A stretch of DNA of 64,000 bases from contig OZ244977.1 in assembly GCA_965222995.1 (NCBI GenBank), forward strand, positions 186,001 through 250,000, written 5' to 3'. Positions 9,649-18,683 of the stretch are shown piece by piece. Each line of letters starts with the position of its first letter. The first letter of the stretch is position 1. The DNA is from SB11 sp965222995 (lineage in GTDB: Bacteria; Bacteroidota; Bacteroidia; UBA8524). A model generated the notes under the pieces. The model was not told the DNA's origin. It saw only the letters and a list, made by a program, of their open reading frames with translations, and made no database searches. A program made the position numbers and the translations under genes.

Positions 9649-10563
9649 ATGAATAGCTTGGTGAGTAGTTTTGCTTTTTTGTTTAAAATGGTTTTAAAAA
9701 TTACCAATAAACCGGTGATATTGTGCTATCATAGAATAACAAAGCAAAAGCTGGATGTACAAATAAGTTTTGTAAAAAAACTGGGAATAATAGAACCCCT
9801 TAAAGACCTTGTAGACAACAGCATCAATGGAAAACCAAAGTTTTCCATTGCTTTGACAATGGACGATTGCTACTACCAAGATTTTACTAACGCCACAGAG
9901 GTACTAGAAAAACACAATACACATTGTACTTTTTTTGTGCCTACACAATATAGTGTAGATAATACCCCTCTTTGGCCGCTAAAAGTGATAAAAACTTTTA
10001 AAGATGCTACATTAAATATTAAAACCGAAGACGGCGAGGAAATAAAGTTTACTACCGAACAAGAAAAAGAGGCCTACAAGAATAACTTAATAAACGATTG
10101 GGCAAGTAATACTACCCAAACAGTAGAAGTTGAAAAAAGAGTAGAAAAGTTTTGTAACCTAAATAACTATACGCCGGATAGTACTGATAATGTGATAGGG
10201 GAGGAAACAATCAAAAAATATTCGGGTAATGTATTGTTTTCATTTCAATCACATACCGTTACTCACCCAAAATTATATTTACAAACGGATAGTGAGCTAG
10301 AATTTGAGTTTTTGGAGTCTAAAAAGTATTTGCAAAACATTTCAGGAGAAGAGCAGTATCTTATATGTTATCCGTATGGAAGTGCAAAACATATAGGCAA
10401 CACCCACACAACCGCAAGCAAATACTATACACATGGTGTAACTTTACAAGCAGGGAGTATAAAAAAAAATACTGACCCTATGCAAATACCCAGAGTAGGT
10501 ATTTACGAACACGATTCACCCTTTAGAATTTTATTAAAAATATTAAATAGCCAATTTAAGTAA
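9649..10563 (+). CDS. Polysaccharide deacetylase-family (NodB homology) protein
   Basis: 304 residues with the carbohydrate esterase 4 layout. There is an early ILCYHRI strand, a first motif TMDDC (Asp72-Asp73) where the family norm is TFDDG, a second motif HTVTH (His202, His206) matching the zinc-binding H-[ST]-x-x-H signature, and a late CYPYGS resembling motif 3. The metal-binding Asp-His-His triad is therefore intact, while the terminal Gly of motif 1 is replaced by Cys. No convincing cleavable signal peptide is present; residues 5-17 are mildly hydrophobic. It may de-N-acetylate a lipid-linked sugar at the membrane. Its TAA overlaps the ATG of the next gene (TAATG). Confidence 0.7.
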   Translation: MNSLVSSFAFLFKMVLKITNKPVILCYHRITKQKLDVQISFVKKLGIIEPLKDLVDNSINGKPKFSIALTMDDCYYQDFTNATEVLEKHNTHCTFFVPTQYSVDNTPLWPLKVIKTFKDATLNIKTEDGEEIKFTTEQEKEAYKNNLINDWASNTTQTVEVEKRVEKFCNLNNYTPDSTDNVIGEETIKKYSGNVLFSFQSHTVTHPKLYLQTDSELEFEFLESKKYLQNISGEEQYLICYPYGSAKHIGNTHTTASKYYTHGVTLQAGSIKKNTDPMQIPRVGIYEHDSPFRILLKILNSQFK

Positions 10564-11540
10564 TGAAAAATGTACTGGTAACAGGAGCTGACGGTTTTAT
10601 AGGCTCACACTTAGTAGAAGCCCTATTAGCCCAAGGACATAAAGTAAAAGCGCTTAGCTATTACAACTCATTTAATTTTTGGGGATGGTTAGAAGATGTG
10701 AAACATGAAAACCTAGAGGTATTATCTGGCGATGTTAGAGATTATAACTATTGCCTAAAAATATCAGAAGGTGTAGATACCATTTTTCATTTGGCGGCAT
10801 TAATAGCCATACCTTACTCTTATACAGCACCTGAGAGTTATATAGATACTAATGTAAAAGGTACATCAAACATTTGTTTGGCAGCTATGCACAACAAAGT
10901 AGGACGTGTTATCCATACTTCTACCAGTGAAGTATATGGTACTGCCCAGTATGTACCAATCGATGAGAAACACCCATTACAACCACAATCACCTTATAGT
11001 GCATCAAAAATAGGAGCTGATGCAATGGCAATGAGCTATTACAATGCGCTAAACCTACCTATAGTTATAGCTCGTCCGTTTAATACCTATGGACCTCGTC
11101 AATCGGCAAGAGCTATTATCCCAACCATTATAACCCAATTAGCAGCAGGTAAAAAAGAAATAAAACTAGGCGACCTAAGACCTACCAGAGATTTAAACTT
11201 TGTAAAAGATACTTGCAAAGGCTTTATAGATATTAGCGAGGCTGAAAACGTGGAAGGTGAAACCATTAACATAGGTTCTAACTTCGAGGTAACAATGCAA
11301 GAAGTAGTAGATACCATAAAAGAGATTATTGGTTCTGATGCAGAAATAATCACAGAGCAGCAACGTATCCGTCCTGAAAAATCAGAAGTATTCAGATTAT
11401 GGTGTGATAATAAGAAGATTAATGAGCTAACAGGTTTTAAACCTGACTATAATTTAAAAACAGGCTTAGAAGAAACCGTTAAATGGTTCACCAATGCCGA
11501 GAATTTAAGTAAATACAAAACCGATATATACAATGTCTAA
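10563..11540 (+). CDS. NAD-dependent epimerase/dehydratase, LegB-like (UDP-GlcNAc 4,6-dehydratase type)
   Basis: 325-residue extended SDR. The Rossmann signature TGADGFIGSH lies at residues 7-16 and the catalytic pair Tyr145/Lys149 in SPYSASK, with STSEVYG supplying the Ser/Thr. The segments YYNSFNFWGWLED, HLAALIAIPYSY and RPFNTYGPRQSARA are characteristic of the LegB branch (TIGR04180-type 'LLPSF' dehydratases), which open pathways to legionaminic acid or related amino sugars. The following nucleotidyltransferase and SDR genes overlap it or each other by 1-8 bp, so the three are likely a functional unit. No LegI or NeuB-type synthase is visible in this window, so the end sugar may be a different deoxyamino sugar. 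Confidence 0.7.
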   Translation: MKNVLVTGADGFIGSHLVEALLAQGHKVKALSYYNSFNFWGWLEDVKHENLEVLSGDVRDYNYCLKISEGVDTIFHLAALIAIPYSYTAPESYIDTNVKGTSNICLAAMHNKVGRVIHTSTSEVYGTAQYVPIDEKHPLQPQSPYSASKIGADAMAMSYYNALNLPIVIARPFNTYGPRQSARAIIPTIITQLAAGKKEIKLGDLRPTRDLNFVKDTCKGFIDISEAENVEGETINIGSNFEVTMQEVVDTIKEIIGSDAEIITEQQRIRPEKSEVFRLWCDNKKINELTGFKPDYNLKTGLEETVKWFTNAENLSKYKTDIYNV

Positions 11541-12240
11541 AAGAGCCGTAATTTTAGCAGGAGGTAAAGGCACACGCCTTAAACCATATACCATAGTTCT
11601 TCCAAAGCCACTTGTACCTGTTGGTGAGATACCAATTTTAGAAATTGTTATCAGGCAGCTTAAGAAATCAGGTTTCACACACATTACCTTAGCAGTAAAC
11701 CATATGGCAGAACTTATTATGGCTTACTTTGGCGATGGCAGCAAGTGGGATATTAAAGTAGATTATTCTATCGAAGATAAACCTCTTTCTACAATGGGGC
11801 CTTTGAAGCTGATAAAAGATTTGCCCGATAATTTTTTGGTAATGAATGGGGATGTGCTTACGGATTTAAATTATGAGCAGTTTTACGATAACCACGTAAC
11901 TGACGGTACTATTTATACCATATCATCATCGGTTAGAACGGATAAAAGCGAATATGGTATTTTAGACGTAAATGAAAACAAAGAACTTACCGCTTTTAGA
12001 GAAAAACCTGAGTATACCTTTGAAGTGAGTATGGGGGTATATATGCTAAGCAAGCGTGTGCTTGATTATGTGCCAGAAGATACTTTTTTCGGTTTTGACA
12101 ACCTGATGTATAAACTGCTGGATGAAAAAGAAAAAGTATTGGTAAAAGCTCATGAGGGGGTTTGGCTAGATATGGGACGACCCAGTGATTTTCAAAGTGC
12201 TATAGATATTTTCGAAGCTAATCCCGATAAGTTTATTTAA
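11533..12240 (+). CDS. Sugar-1-phosphate nucleotidyltransferase
   Basis: 235 residues of the PF00483 nucleotidyltransferase family. The nucleotide-binding signature LAGGKGTRLKPYT is at residues 8-20, followed by KPLVPV with the conserved Lys, the metal-site MNGDVLTDL, the sugar-binding YGIL region, and REKPE. It lacks the C-terminal left-handed beta-helix of GlmU-like enzymes, so it is a stand-alone activator (GDP-mannose, dTDP-glucose or similar type). The start overlaps the preceding dehydratase by 8 bp, and its TAA shares a base with the ATG of the following SDR gene. Whether it activates with GTP, CTP, UTP or dTTP cannot be decided from the residues visible. Confidence 0.75.
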   Translation: MSKRAVILAGGKGTRLKPYTIVLPKPLVPVGEIPILEIVIRQLKKSGFTHITLAVNHMAELIMAYFGDGSKWDIKVDYSIEDKPLSTMGPLKLIKDLPDNFLVMNGDVLTDLNYEQFYDNHVTDGTIYTISSSVRTDKSEYGILDVNENKELTAFREKPEYTFEVSMGVYMLSKRVLDYVPEDTFFGFDNLMYKLLDEKEKVLVKAHEGVWLDMGRPSDFQSAIDIFEANPDKFI

Positions 12241-13127
12241 TGAGCGTATTAATTACAGGCGCAAACGGTTTCATAGGCAAATACCTCATCAACCATATAA
12301 AAGAACAAGATGCTTCTATTGATATAGTGAAGTGGGATATAGAAGATGGAGATTTAAGCAAGCTGGAAACCAAAGCAAAACTTGAAGCTGTAAAAGAAGT
12401 AGATAAAATAATCCATTTAGCTTCAAACAGTTTTGTACCCGCCAGTTGGGAAAATACACAAGATTTTATAATCGGAAACTATACCTCAACCTTCAATATT
12501 TTAGAATATTGCAGGCACAACAAAGCAAGCTTAACTTACATAAGCTCATATATGTATGGTAATGCAAAAGAGCTACCCATTAGTGAGCAGGCAGAAGAAA
12601 AGGTGAACAATCCTTATGGCTTCTCTAAATTATCGGGCGAACAATTATGTAAGTTTTATCACAATGTTTTTAATGTTAAAGTAACCATTATACGTCCCTT
12701 TAACATTTATGGAGCAGGGCAAAACGAGAACTTTCTAATTCCATATTTAGCAGAACAAATCAGCAATCCTGCAAAAGAAGAGATAGAAGTAAACGATTTA
12801 AATCCAAAGCGTGATTATCTTCACGTTTCAGATTTTTGCTCATTACTGTATAACACACTCAAGACCGAGAAAGATTTTGAGTTATATAATGCAGGTTTTG
12901 GTAAATCATATTCAGTAGAAGAAGTAATTAATTTACTTCAAGAAATAGCAGGCACTAACAAGAAAGTTAACGCAAAGAATCAAGTGCGGTATAATGAGAT
13001 AAACGATGTAGTTGCAGATGTGAGCAAAGCAAAAAAAGAACTCAATTGGCAACACAAAGTGAGTTTAAAAGAAGGATTATTACAAGTACTAAACTACTAC
13101 AAACAAAAAGTTGAAGCACAGCAATAA
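12240..13127 (+). CDS. NAD-dependent epimerase/dehydratase (extended SDR)
   Basis: 295 residues: Rossmann glycine motif TGANGFIGKY at residues 6-15, HLAS strand, active-site Tyr126/Lys130 in NPYGFSK, a Ser in ISSYMYG, and the RPFNIYGAGQ substrate loop. It is shorter in the N-terminal half than the UDP-galactose 4-epimerases and resembles 4-reductases or epimerases that finish deoxy-sugar nucleotides, such as the RMD/GMER-like group. As the third gene of an overlapping nucleotide-sugar trio it probably completes the sugar begun by the LegB-like dehydratase. Exact stereochemistry is not predictable. Confidence 0.7.
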   Translation: MSVLITGANGFIGKYLINHIKEQDASIDIVKWDIEDGDLSKLETKAKLEAVKEVDKIIHLASNSFVPASWENTQDFIIGNYTSTFNILEYCRHNKASLTYISSYMYGNAKELPISEQAEEKVNNPYGFSKLSGEQLCKFYHNVFNVKVTIIRPFNIYGAGQNENFLIPYLAEQISNPAKEEIEVNDLNPKRDYLHVSDFCSLLYNTLKTEKDFELYNAGFGKSYSVEEVINLLQEIAGTNKKVNAKNQVRYNEINDVVADVSKAKKELNWQHKVSLKEGLLQVLNYYKQKVEAQQ

Positions 13128-14184
13128 AGTAGTATTTGTAATGCCTGAACCATCACCTGTAGGAGGTATGAAGGTGATATCGAAAATGTACTACGACAAT
13201 AAAATTTTTGACAATCCTCAATATATTCACTTCAATTCCGTATTCGAGGGAAAATCAAGAATACGAAGACTTTTTCAGTCCTTTTCTATGCGTTATAACT
13301 TTGTTAAGCTACTGCGTAAGGAAAAGCCGCAGGGGGTATATATCTACACCTCATCGTATATGGGGTTTTACGATAAAAGTCTGTACTGCTTGCTTTGTAA
13401 GTGGATAGGTGTAAAATCATCGCTAAATATAGTAGGTGGGGAATTTTTCAAGTTTTATAAAAGTAACCCAATACATAAAATACTGGTAAAAGCTTGTGTT
13501 AAACTCCCACATACCGTAGTTATTGGCTGTGAAAATTGGAAGGAAAATTTTTTGAGAGAATTTAAACCAAAAAAACTTGCCTTAATACATAACCCCGTAA
13601 TACCTACAAAAAGACCCAAGCAAAACCATCAGTTTAATGGTGGTAAAATAAACTTCTTGTTTTTTGGTCGTTTAGATGCCCCTAAAGGAGTGAAGGATGT
13701 AATAACTACTCTGAAAAAACGGGATAAAGCAATAACGGGTAAAATGATATTCACCTTTGCAGGAAAAGGTCCGATGGCTGATTATATAAGGCATGAAATG
13801 AACTCAGAAATAGCAAATGGTGATGTAGAATTGTTTGAAAACGTTAGTGATGAGGAGAAAGAGCAATTAATGCAAAAAGCCAACGTATTTGTGTTGCCAT
13901 CGCATGCTGAAGTACTACCCATATCACTATTAGAAGCTATGAGCCACAAGTTGCCCGCGATAGTAACAGCAGTTGGGGGTATGCCTGATGCTGTGGCTGA
14001 AGGAGAGAACGGGTTTCTTATAAAAGAAGTGAGCACTATAGCAACTGAATTGCCTAAACACTTGCAATATTTCATAGACAACCCTGAGCAAATAGAGCCA
14101 ATGGGACAAACATCACTAAACAAAGTACACAAACAATTTAGCTTCGATGTTATTTTTCAAAAAAGTGTAGCCACCTTTAACTAG
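13111..14184 (+). CDS. Glycosyltransferase family 4
   Basis: 357 residues, GT-B. The N-terminal domain begins VVFVMPEPSPVGGMKVI. The TTG start at 13111 (17 bp overlap with the upstream gene) is preferred because the first ATG in frame, 10 codons later, would delete the first beta strand. In the C-terminal domain are FLFFGRLDAPKGVKDV, FAGKGPM, and the donor motif PSHAEVLPISLLEAMSHKLPAIVT, in which the E-x7-E pair is visible, followed by the GGMPD loop. It transfers a sugar during repeat-unit assembly; specificity unknown. Confidence 0.8.
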   Translation: MKHSNKVVFVMPEPSPVGGMKVISKMYYDNKIFDNPQYIHFNSVFEGKSRIRRLFQSFSMRYNFVKLLRKEKPQGVYIYTSSYMGFYDKSLYCLLCKWIGVKSSLNIVGGEFFKFYKSNPIHKILVKACVKLPHTVVIGCENWKENFLREFKPKKLALIHNPVIPTKRPKQNHQFNGGKINFLFFGRLDAPKGVKDVITTLKKRDKAITGKMIFTFAGKGPMADYIRHEMNSEIANGDVELFENVSDEEKEQLMQKANVFVLPSHAEVLPISLLEAMSHKLPAIVTAVGGMPDAVAEGENGFLIKEVSTIATELPKHLQYFIDNPEQIEPMGQTSLNKVHKQFSFDVIFQKSVATFN

Positions 14185-14193
14185 TATAGCAAA

Positions 14194-15585
14194 TTGGCTT
14201 CAAAACTTGAAAAAATATATAAATACTTACCCGTATGGGTACAAAATTTAGGGGTTTCTGTATACGGTTATACATGGCAAAAACGGAGGTTTGGCGGTGT
14301 TTTCGAAGAAGAATTAAAAGGCTTCAAAGAGCGGGAGAGCTATACCGAACAACAATGGAAGGACTACCAAACTACTGAACTGCGGAAGCTTTTACTACAT
14401 GCTTTTGAAACCGTACCCTTTTATAAAGAAAAATATAGCAAAGCAGGTTTTATTACTGAAGACTTTAAAAATTTTGAACTGAGCGATTTGCCAAAACTTC
14501 CCTATTTAGAAAAAGACGAGTTGAGGCAATTTGGTAAAACCACCCTAATGTCTACAAAAAAACTCCCTGACGGTAACTATTACTCAAGCAGTGGAAGTAC
14601 GGGGACACCCACCAGCATATATTTTTCTAAAAATATGCACCAAAAATGGAGTGCAGGTTTTGAGGCAAGAATAAGACACTGGGCGGGAGTAGACAGAAAA
14701 AATAGCAGAGGTATGATAGGGGGTAGAAGGGTACTGCCGGAAGGGCAAGGTAAACCGCCCTATTACCGGTATAATTTTGTAGAACGGCAGGTATATTTTT
14801 CAGCCTACCATATTTCAAAAAATACAGCTCCACACTATCTAAAAGGCATGGAAAAGTATGGCATAGATTATATGACGGGGTATGCAGCAGCTAACTTTAT
14901 ATTGGCCCGCTTTTTAGAAGAGCAAAACTTATCGTATCCGCTAAAAGCGGTTATCACCTCTAGCGAAAAACTAACGCAAGAAATGCGTGATACTTTTGCC
15001 AAAGTATATGGCTGCAAAACGTATGATAGTTATAGTGGTGTTGAGGCTTGCGGGTTAGTATCAGAGTGCGAAGAAGGCAGTCTGCATATAAGCCCTGACA
15101 TGGGCATATTTGAGTTTATAGATGCTGAAGGAAATCCATCTAAATATGGCGAAATGGGAGAAGTAGTAAGTACAGGTACATTAAACTTTGACCAACCCCT
15201 TATCCGCTATCGCATTGGCGATATGATGAAAACATCTAATGCAAAATGTAAATGCGGTAGAAATATGCCCGTTATTGATGAAATTGTAGGGAGAGTAGAA
15301 GATACAGTTGTAGGTAAAGATGGTAGAGAAATGGTGCGGTTTCATGGTATATTTATAGATATACCCGGTATAACAGAAGGACAAATAATTCAGAATGATT
15401 ACGACGATTTTATAGTGAATGTTGGTGCACCTAATGGGCTAAGCAAAGAGGATAAGAATACAGTAATCAAAAGAATGATTAGTCAGCTGGGTGAAGTTAA
15501 AGTTGATATTAATGTTTTAGAAACCATACCGAGAACAGCAAATGGAAAATTTAAAGCGGTAATTTCTAAGGTTAAAAGAAAATAA
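14194..15585 (+). CDS. CapK/PaaK-like adenylate-forming enzyme
   Basis: 463 residues matching the phenylacetate-CoA ligase/CapK branch of the ANL superfamily. The phosphate-binding loop is SSSGSTGTPTS (about 131-141), there is a mid-protein SYSGVEACGL segment like the adenine-binding region, and the C-terminal hinge/lid is IRYRIGDM, with a Cys pair in KCKCGR as in PaaK proteins and GRVEDTVVGKDG beyond. CapK-type genes recur in capsule and O-antigen loci, where they are thought to activate an acyl or amino-acid group for transfer to the glycan. The start is TTG at 14194, 9 bp after the preceding stop. The neighbouring acyltransferases in this locus are possible partners. Substrate unknown. Confidence 0.75.
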   Translation: MASKLEKIYKYLPVWVQNLGVSVYGYTWQKRRFGGVFEEELKGFKERESYTEQQWKDYQTTELRKLLLHAFETVPFYKEKYSKAGFITEDFKNFELSDLPKLPYLEKDELRQFGKTTLMSTKKLPDGNYYSSSGSTGTPTSIYFSKNMHQKWSAGFEARIRHWAGVDRKNSRGMIGGRRVLPEGQGKPPYYRYNFVERQVYFSAYHISKNTAPHYLKGMEKYGIDYMTGYAAANFILARFLEEQNLSYPLKAVITSSEKLTQEMRDTFAKVYGCKTYDSYSGVEACGLVSECEEGSLHISPDMGIFEFIDAEGNPSKYGEMGEVVSTGTLNFDQPLIRYRIGDMMKTSNAKCKCGRNMPVIDEIVGRVEDTVVGKDGREMVRFHGIFIDIPGITEGQIIQNDYDDFIVNVGAPNGLSKEDKNTVIKRMISQLGEVKVDINVLETIPRTANGKFKAVISKVKRK

Positions 15586-16686
15586 GTGAATAAAGGTTTG
15601 AAAGTTATAACCATAGTAGGGGCACGTCCTCAATTTGTAAAGGCGGCAGCACTCTCAAGACAGTTTCAAGAACACAGCGATATTGAGGAAGTAATAGTGC
15701 ATACAGGGCAGCATTTCGATAAAAATATGTCGGACGTATTTTTTGAAGAGATGGAGATACCTAAACCGAACTATAATCTTAATATTCACGGGCTTTCTCA
15801 TGGTGCTATGACGGGGCAAATGCTTGAAGGTATAGAGAAAGTATTACAAGATGAAAAGCCCGATTATGTAATGGTGTATGGTGACACCAATAGTACCATA
15901 GCAGGTGCCTTAGCAGCATCAAAACTGCATATAAAAGTGATACATGTAGAAGCAGGTTTACGTAGTTTTAATATGCGTATGCCAGAAGAGGTTAACCGTA
16001 TACTTACTGATAGGATTAGTAATATTTTATACTGCCCAACTCAAACGGCAATTGATAACCTTGTAAAAGAGGGGTACGAAAATATAGATACTGAATACGT
16101 TTTGTCTGGTGATTTAATGCAAGACACGGCCATCTTCTACAAAGAAAAGTCTGATAAGGTATCGACAATAATTAATGATTTAGGGCTTACCAAAGAAGGC
16201 TTCATTTTGGGGACTATTCACCGTGCTGAAAATACTGACGACGAAAACAGACTAAAAAGTATAGTAAATGCTCTTAATACCATTAATAAAACTACAAAAG
16301 TTGTAGTCCCCTTACATCCCCGTACTTCTAAGATTTTAAAAGATAAAGGAATAACGGTTGACTTCACTATTTTAGAACCTGTTGGCTATTTTGATATGCT
16401 ACAACTTATCACCAACAGTAGAATAGTGATGACAGATAGTGGTGGGCTACAAAAAGAAGCCTATTTCTTTAATAAATTCTGTATTACGCTACGTGATGAA
16501 ACAGAGTGGGTAGAGTTGGTAAACAACGGCTACAATACCATTGTAGGCGCTGATGGTGATAAGATTATTGCCGCTACTAATGATTACTTAAGCAAAACCT
16601 TTCACAAAACTTCAGAGCTTTACGGTGGAGGCAAAGCAGCACAAAATATGTGCGAGCATTTAATACAATATCATAACAAAAAATAG
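15586..16686 (+). CDS. wecB: Non-hydrolysing UDP-N-acetylglucosamine 2-epimerase (WecB/WbpI type)
   Basis: 366 residues, full length for the family. All landmark motifs are present: GARPQFVKAA at the N-terminus, TGQHFDKNMS, VYGDTNSTIAG, HVEAGLRS, MPEEVNR, the catalytic HRAEN region, and the UDP-binding MTDSGGLQKEA followed by RDETEW. The enzyme interconverts UDP-GlcNAc and UDP-ManNAc. The segment SFNMRMPEEVNRILTDR is equally typical of WbpI-like enzymes acting on UDP-2,3-diacetamido-glucuronate, so the exact substrate is open. The start is GTG at 15586, immediately after the stop of the CapK-like gene. It supplies a ManNAc-type sugar for the surface glycan. Confidence 0.9.
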   Translation: MNKGLKVITIVGARPQFVKAAALSRQFQEHSDIEEVIVHTGQHFDKNMSDVFFEEMEIPKPNYNLNIHGLSHGAMTGQMLEGIEKVLQDEKPDYVMVYGDTNSTIAGALAASKLHIKVIHVEAGLRSFNMRMPEEVNRILTDRISNILYCPTQTAIDNLVKEGYENIDTEYVLSGDLMQDTAIFYKEKSDKVSTIINDLGLTKEGFILGTIHRAENTDDENRLKSIVNALNTINKTTKVVVPLHPRTSKILKDKGITVDFTILEPVGYFDMLQLITNSRIVMTDSGGLQKEAYFFNKFCITLRDETEWVELVNNGYNTIVGADGDKIIAATNDYLSKTFHKTSELYGGGKAAQNMCEHLIQYHNKK

Positions 16687-16690
16687 CAAC

Positions 16691-17902
16691 GTGGCAAACA
16701 AAACGGTTTGGATAATTAATCAATTTGCGGGAACACCCACTTCGGGATGGGGAGAACGCCATTTTTATTTCAGCGAATACTGGATTAAAAAAGGCTACGA
16801 TGTAAAAATCATTTCAGGCTCGTATAACCACGTTTTCAATAACCTGCCTCATGCTCCCAATAAGTGTAATTATGAGGATGTTGAAGGCAGAACATTTTGC
16901 TGGGTAAAAGTGCCGGTATATAAAGGGCAAAGCATCAAACGTTTTTGGAGCATGATGGTGTTCGCTTGGCGTTGCTTATTCCTTTCAGCAAAAGATTTGG
17001 GCAAGCCTGACTATATAGTGGTGTCGTCAATGCCTATATTCCCGATACTCACAGGATATAGATTAAAGAAGAAATTTAATGCTAAAAAACTGATTTTCGA
17101 AATTCGTGATTTATGGCCCTTAACTCCAATGTATTTGGCGGGTTATAAAAAGAGCCATCCTTTTATTATGCTTTTGGCTTGGATTGAGAAGTTCGGCTAT
17201 AAAAAATCAGACTATGTTGTGTCTTTGCTTCCCAAAGCAGATGAATATATCAACAAAATTTCAAAGAAGCCTGAGAAGTTCAAGTACATTCCTAACGGAT
17301 TAAGTGCAGACCAATTGAAAGACGAACCTCTACCGGAGGAAGTAACCAAAGACATCCCAAAAGATAAGTTTGTAATTGGGTATACAGGAACTATTGGTTT
17401 AGCCAATGCTTTAGAGTTTTTTGTTGATGCTGCGGGCTTACTAAAAGACCAAAAAGACATTCATTTTGTAGTAGTAGGAGATGGTTACCTAAAAGCTGAA
17501 TTAGTTGAAACCAGTAAAGACTTTGGTAATATTACCTTCATCCCGAAAATCAAGAAAAACCAAGTACAAAACATGATTAAATTTTTTGATGTGTGTTTTG
17601 TGGGCAGAAACGACACACCGTTGTTTAGTCACGGGGTTTCTGCCAATAAGTTTTTCGATTATATGCTGGCAGGCAAACCTATATTAGATAGTAACAACTA
17701 CATTAAAGACCCTGTTGAAATGTCGGGCTGTGGCATTATTGTAAAACCTGATTCTGCCGAAACAATAAAAGAAGGTGTTTTACAGTTAAAAGCTATGACA
17801 CCTGAAGAACGTGCTGCAATGGGAGCCAAAGGAACTGCTTACGTAAAAGAGTTCCATAGCATAGAGAATCTCGCAGATTTATATACGGAACTGTTTCATT
17901 AA
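16691..17902 (+). CDS. Glycosyltransferase family 4 (WbuB-like)
   Basis: 403 residues. The N-terminus IINQFAGTPTSGWGERHFYFSEYW and the membrane-associated FEIRDLWPLTPMYLAGY segment are hallmarks of the WbuB/CapM-like GT4 group that works just downstream of the initiating sugar-phosphate transferase (L-FucNAc-type transferases). The C-terminal domain contains FVIGYTGTIGLANALEFF and VVVGDGYLKAEL. The donor motif is degenerate: NKFFDYMLAGKPIL replaces the usual E-x7-E pair, as in other WbuB-like proteins. The start is GTG at 16691, 4 bp after wecB. The 141 bp after its stop holds a palindromic repeat rather than a gene. Confidence 0.75.
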   Translation: MANKTVWIINQFAGTPTSGWGERHFYFSEYWIKKGYDVKIISGSYNHVFNNLPHAPNKCNYEDVEGRTFCWVKVPVYKGQSIKRFWSMMVFAWRCLFLSAKDLGKPDYIVVSSMPIFPILTGYRLKKKFNAKKLIFEIRDLWPLTPMYLAGYKKSHPFIMLLAWIEKFGYKKSDYVVSLLPKADEYINKISKKPEKFKYIPNGLSADQLKDEPLPEEVTKDIPKDKFVIGYTGTIGLANALEFFVDAAGLLKDQKDIHFVVVGDGYLKAELVETSKDFGNITFIPKIKKNQVQNMIKFFDVCFVGRNDTPLFSHGVSANKFFDYMLAGKPILDSNNYIKDPVEMSGCGIIVKPDSAETIKEGVLQLKAMTPEERAAMGAKGTAYVKEFHSIENLADLYTELFH

Positions 17903-17903
17903 C

Positions 17904-17970
17904 TTGCCGTCATAGCGAGGAGGAACGACGAAGCTATCTTAACAGATTGCTTTACTTGCCTAGGAAGACA
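17904..17970. repeat. Dispersed imperfect-palindrome intergenic repeat, copy 1
   Basis: The gap after the WbuB-like gene contains a 29-base core (17912-17940, beginning ATAGCGAGGAGGAACGACGA) identical to bases 18693-18721. A related right half follows (AGATTGCTTTACTTGCC). The AAGCTATCT of the left half and AGATTGCTT of the right half are near-complementary, giving a hairpin-forming element. It looks like the 'GTCATTGCGAGGAGGAACGACGAAGC'-type intergenic repeat familiar from many Bacteroidota genomes (from memory, not searched). Confidence 0.75.
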
Positions 17971-17980
17971 ATGTGCTTGT

Positions 17981-18003
17981 CACCTTGAGCCTGTCGAAGG
18001 GTG
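17981..18003. repeat. Second intergenic palindrome-like element
   Basis: Bases 17981-18003 read CACCTTGAGCC...AAGGGTG, with the outer bases imperfectly complementary. This 'TTGAGCCTGTCGAAGG' word is a familiar dispersed intergenic repeat in environmental bacterial genomes. Only one copy is seen in this window, so its repeat status rests on general knowledge. Confidence 0.4.
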
Positions 18004-18043
18004 AGAAGTACTAACAACAAATAACCAATAACAATTAAACAAC

Positions 18044-18682
18044 TTGTTACCCAACCTTAAAAATATACTTGTTCTAGCACCTCATACAGATGATGGTGAG
18101 CTTGGTGCAGGGGGTACTATTGCCAAGCTAATTGAAAATGGAGCAAATGTTTGGTATGCAGCATTTTCTACCGCAGAAAAATCTGTGCCTGAGGGTTACC
18201 CGAAAGATATTTTAAAGCAAGAGGTTACAGCAGCAACTCAAAAATTAGGTATCCCAAAAGAGAACCTTTTAATATTCAATTACGAGGTACGTAAACTAAA
18301 CTACGTACGTCAAGAAATATTAGAAGAGCTAATTAAAATTAGTAAATCGCAGCAGTTTGATGCTGTTTTTATGCCTACTTTGGGCGATATACACCAAGAC
18401 CATAGCACCATTGCCAATGAAGGGCGTAGAGCCTTTAAAACCACAACACTTTTGGGCTATGAGTTAATTTGGAACAATCTTACCTTCAACACCCAATGTT
18501 TTGTGAAGTTAGAACAACACCATGTAGATAGTAAAGTAGCTGCATTGGCAGAATATAAATCACAAAGTCATAGAGATTATATGAAAGCCGATTTTATTAC
18601 TTCTTTAGCCCGTGCAAGGGGAGTACAAATTGGCACACAATACGCAGAAGCCTTTGAGGTACTGCGTTGGGTTATGGATTAA
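18044..18682 (+). CDS. PIG-L/LmbE-family deacetylase
   Basis: 212 residues with the LmbE fold signature APHTDDGELGAGG: His14, Asp16, Asp17 and Glu19 stand for the family's A-H-P/x-D-D-E zinc site. The second metal/catalytic part is IHQDHSTIANEGRRAF. These enzymes remove N-acetyl groups from N-acetylhexosamine conjugates; here a lipid- or nucleotide-linked GlcNAc/ManNAc derivative is the natural candidate. The start is TTG at 18044, chosen because the next strand KNILVLAPH begins within 5 residues and there is no closer ATG. The gene is bracketed by two copies of the same intergenic repeat, unlike its overlapping neighbours. Confidence 0.8.
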   Translation: MLPNLKNILVLAPHTDDGELGAGGTIAKLIENGANVWYAAFSTAEKSVPEGYPKDILKQEVTAATQKLGIPKENLLIFNYEVRKLNYVRQEILEELIKISKSQQFDAVFMPTLGDIHQDHSTIANEGRRAFKTTTLLGYELIWNNLTFNTQCFVKLEQHHVDSKVAALAEYKSQSHRDYMKADFITSLARARGVQIGTQYAEAFEVLRWVMD

Positions 18683-18683
18683 C

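Noticed and set aside
13782..14132. 116-codon antisense open frame in a GT4 gene
   Set aside because: Composition is Ser/Cys-rich with no domain; opposite a conserved donor-binding domain and no promoter or operon context.
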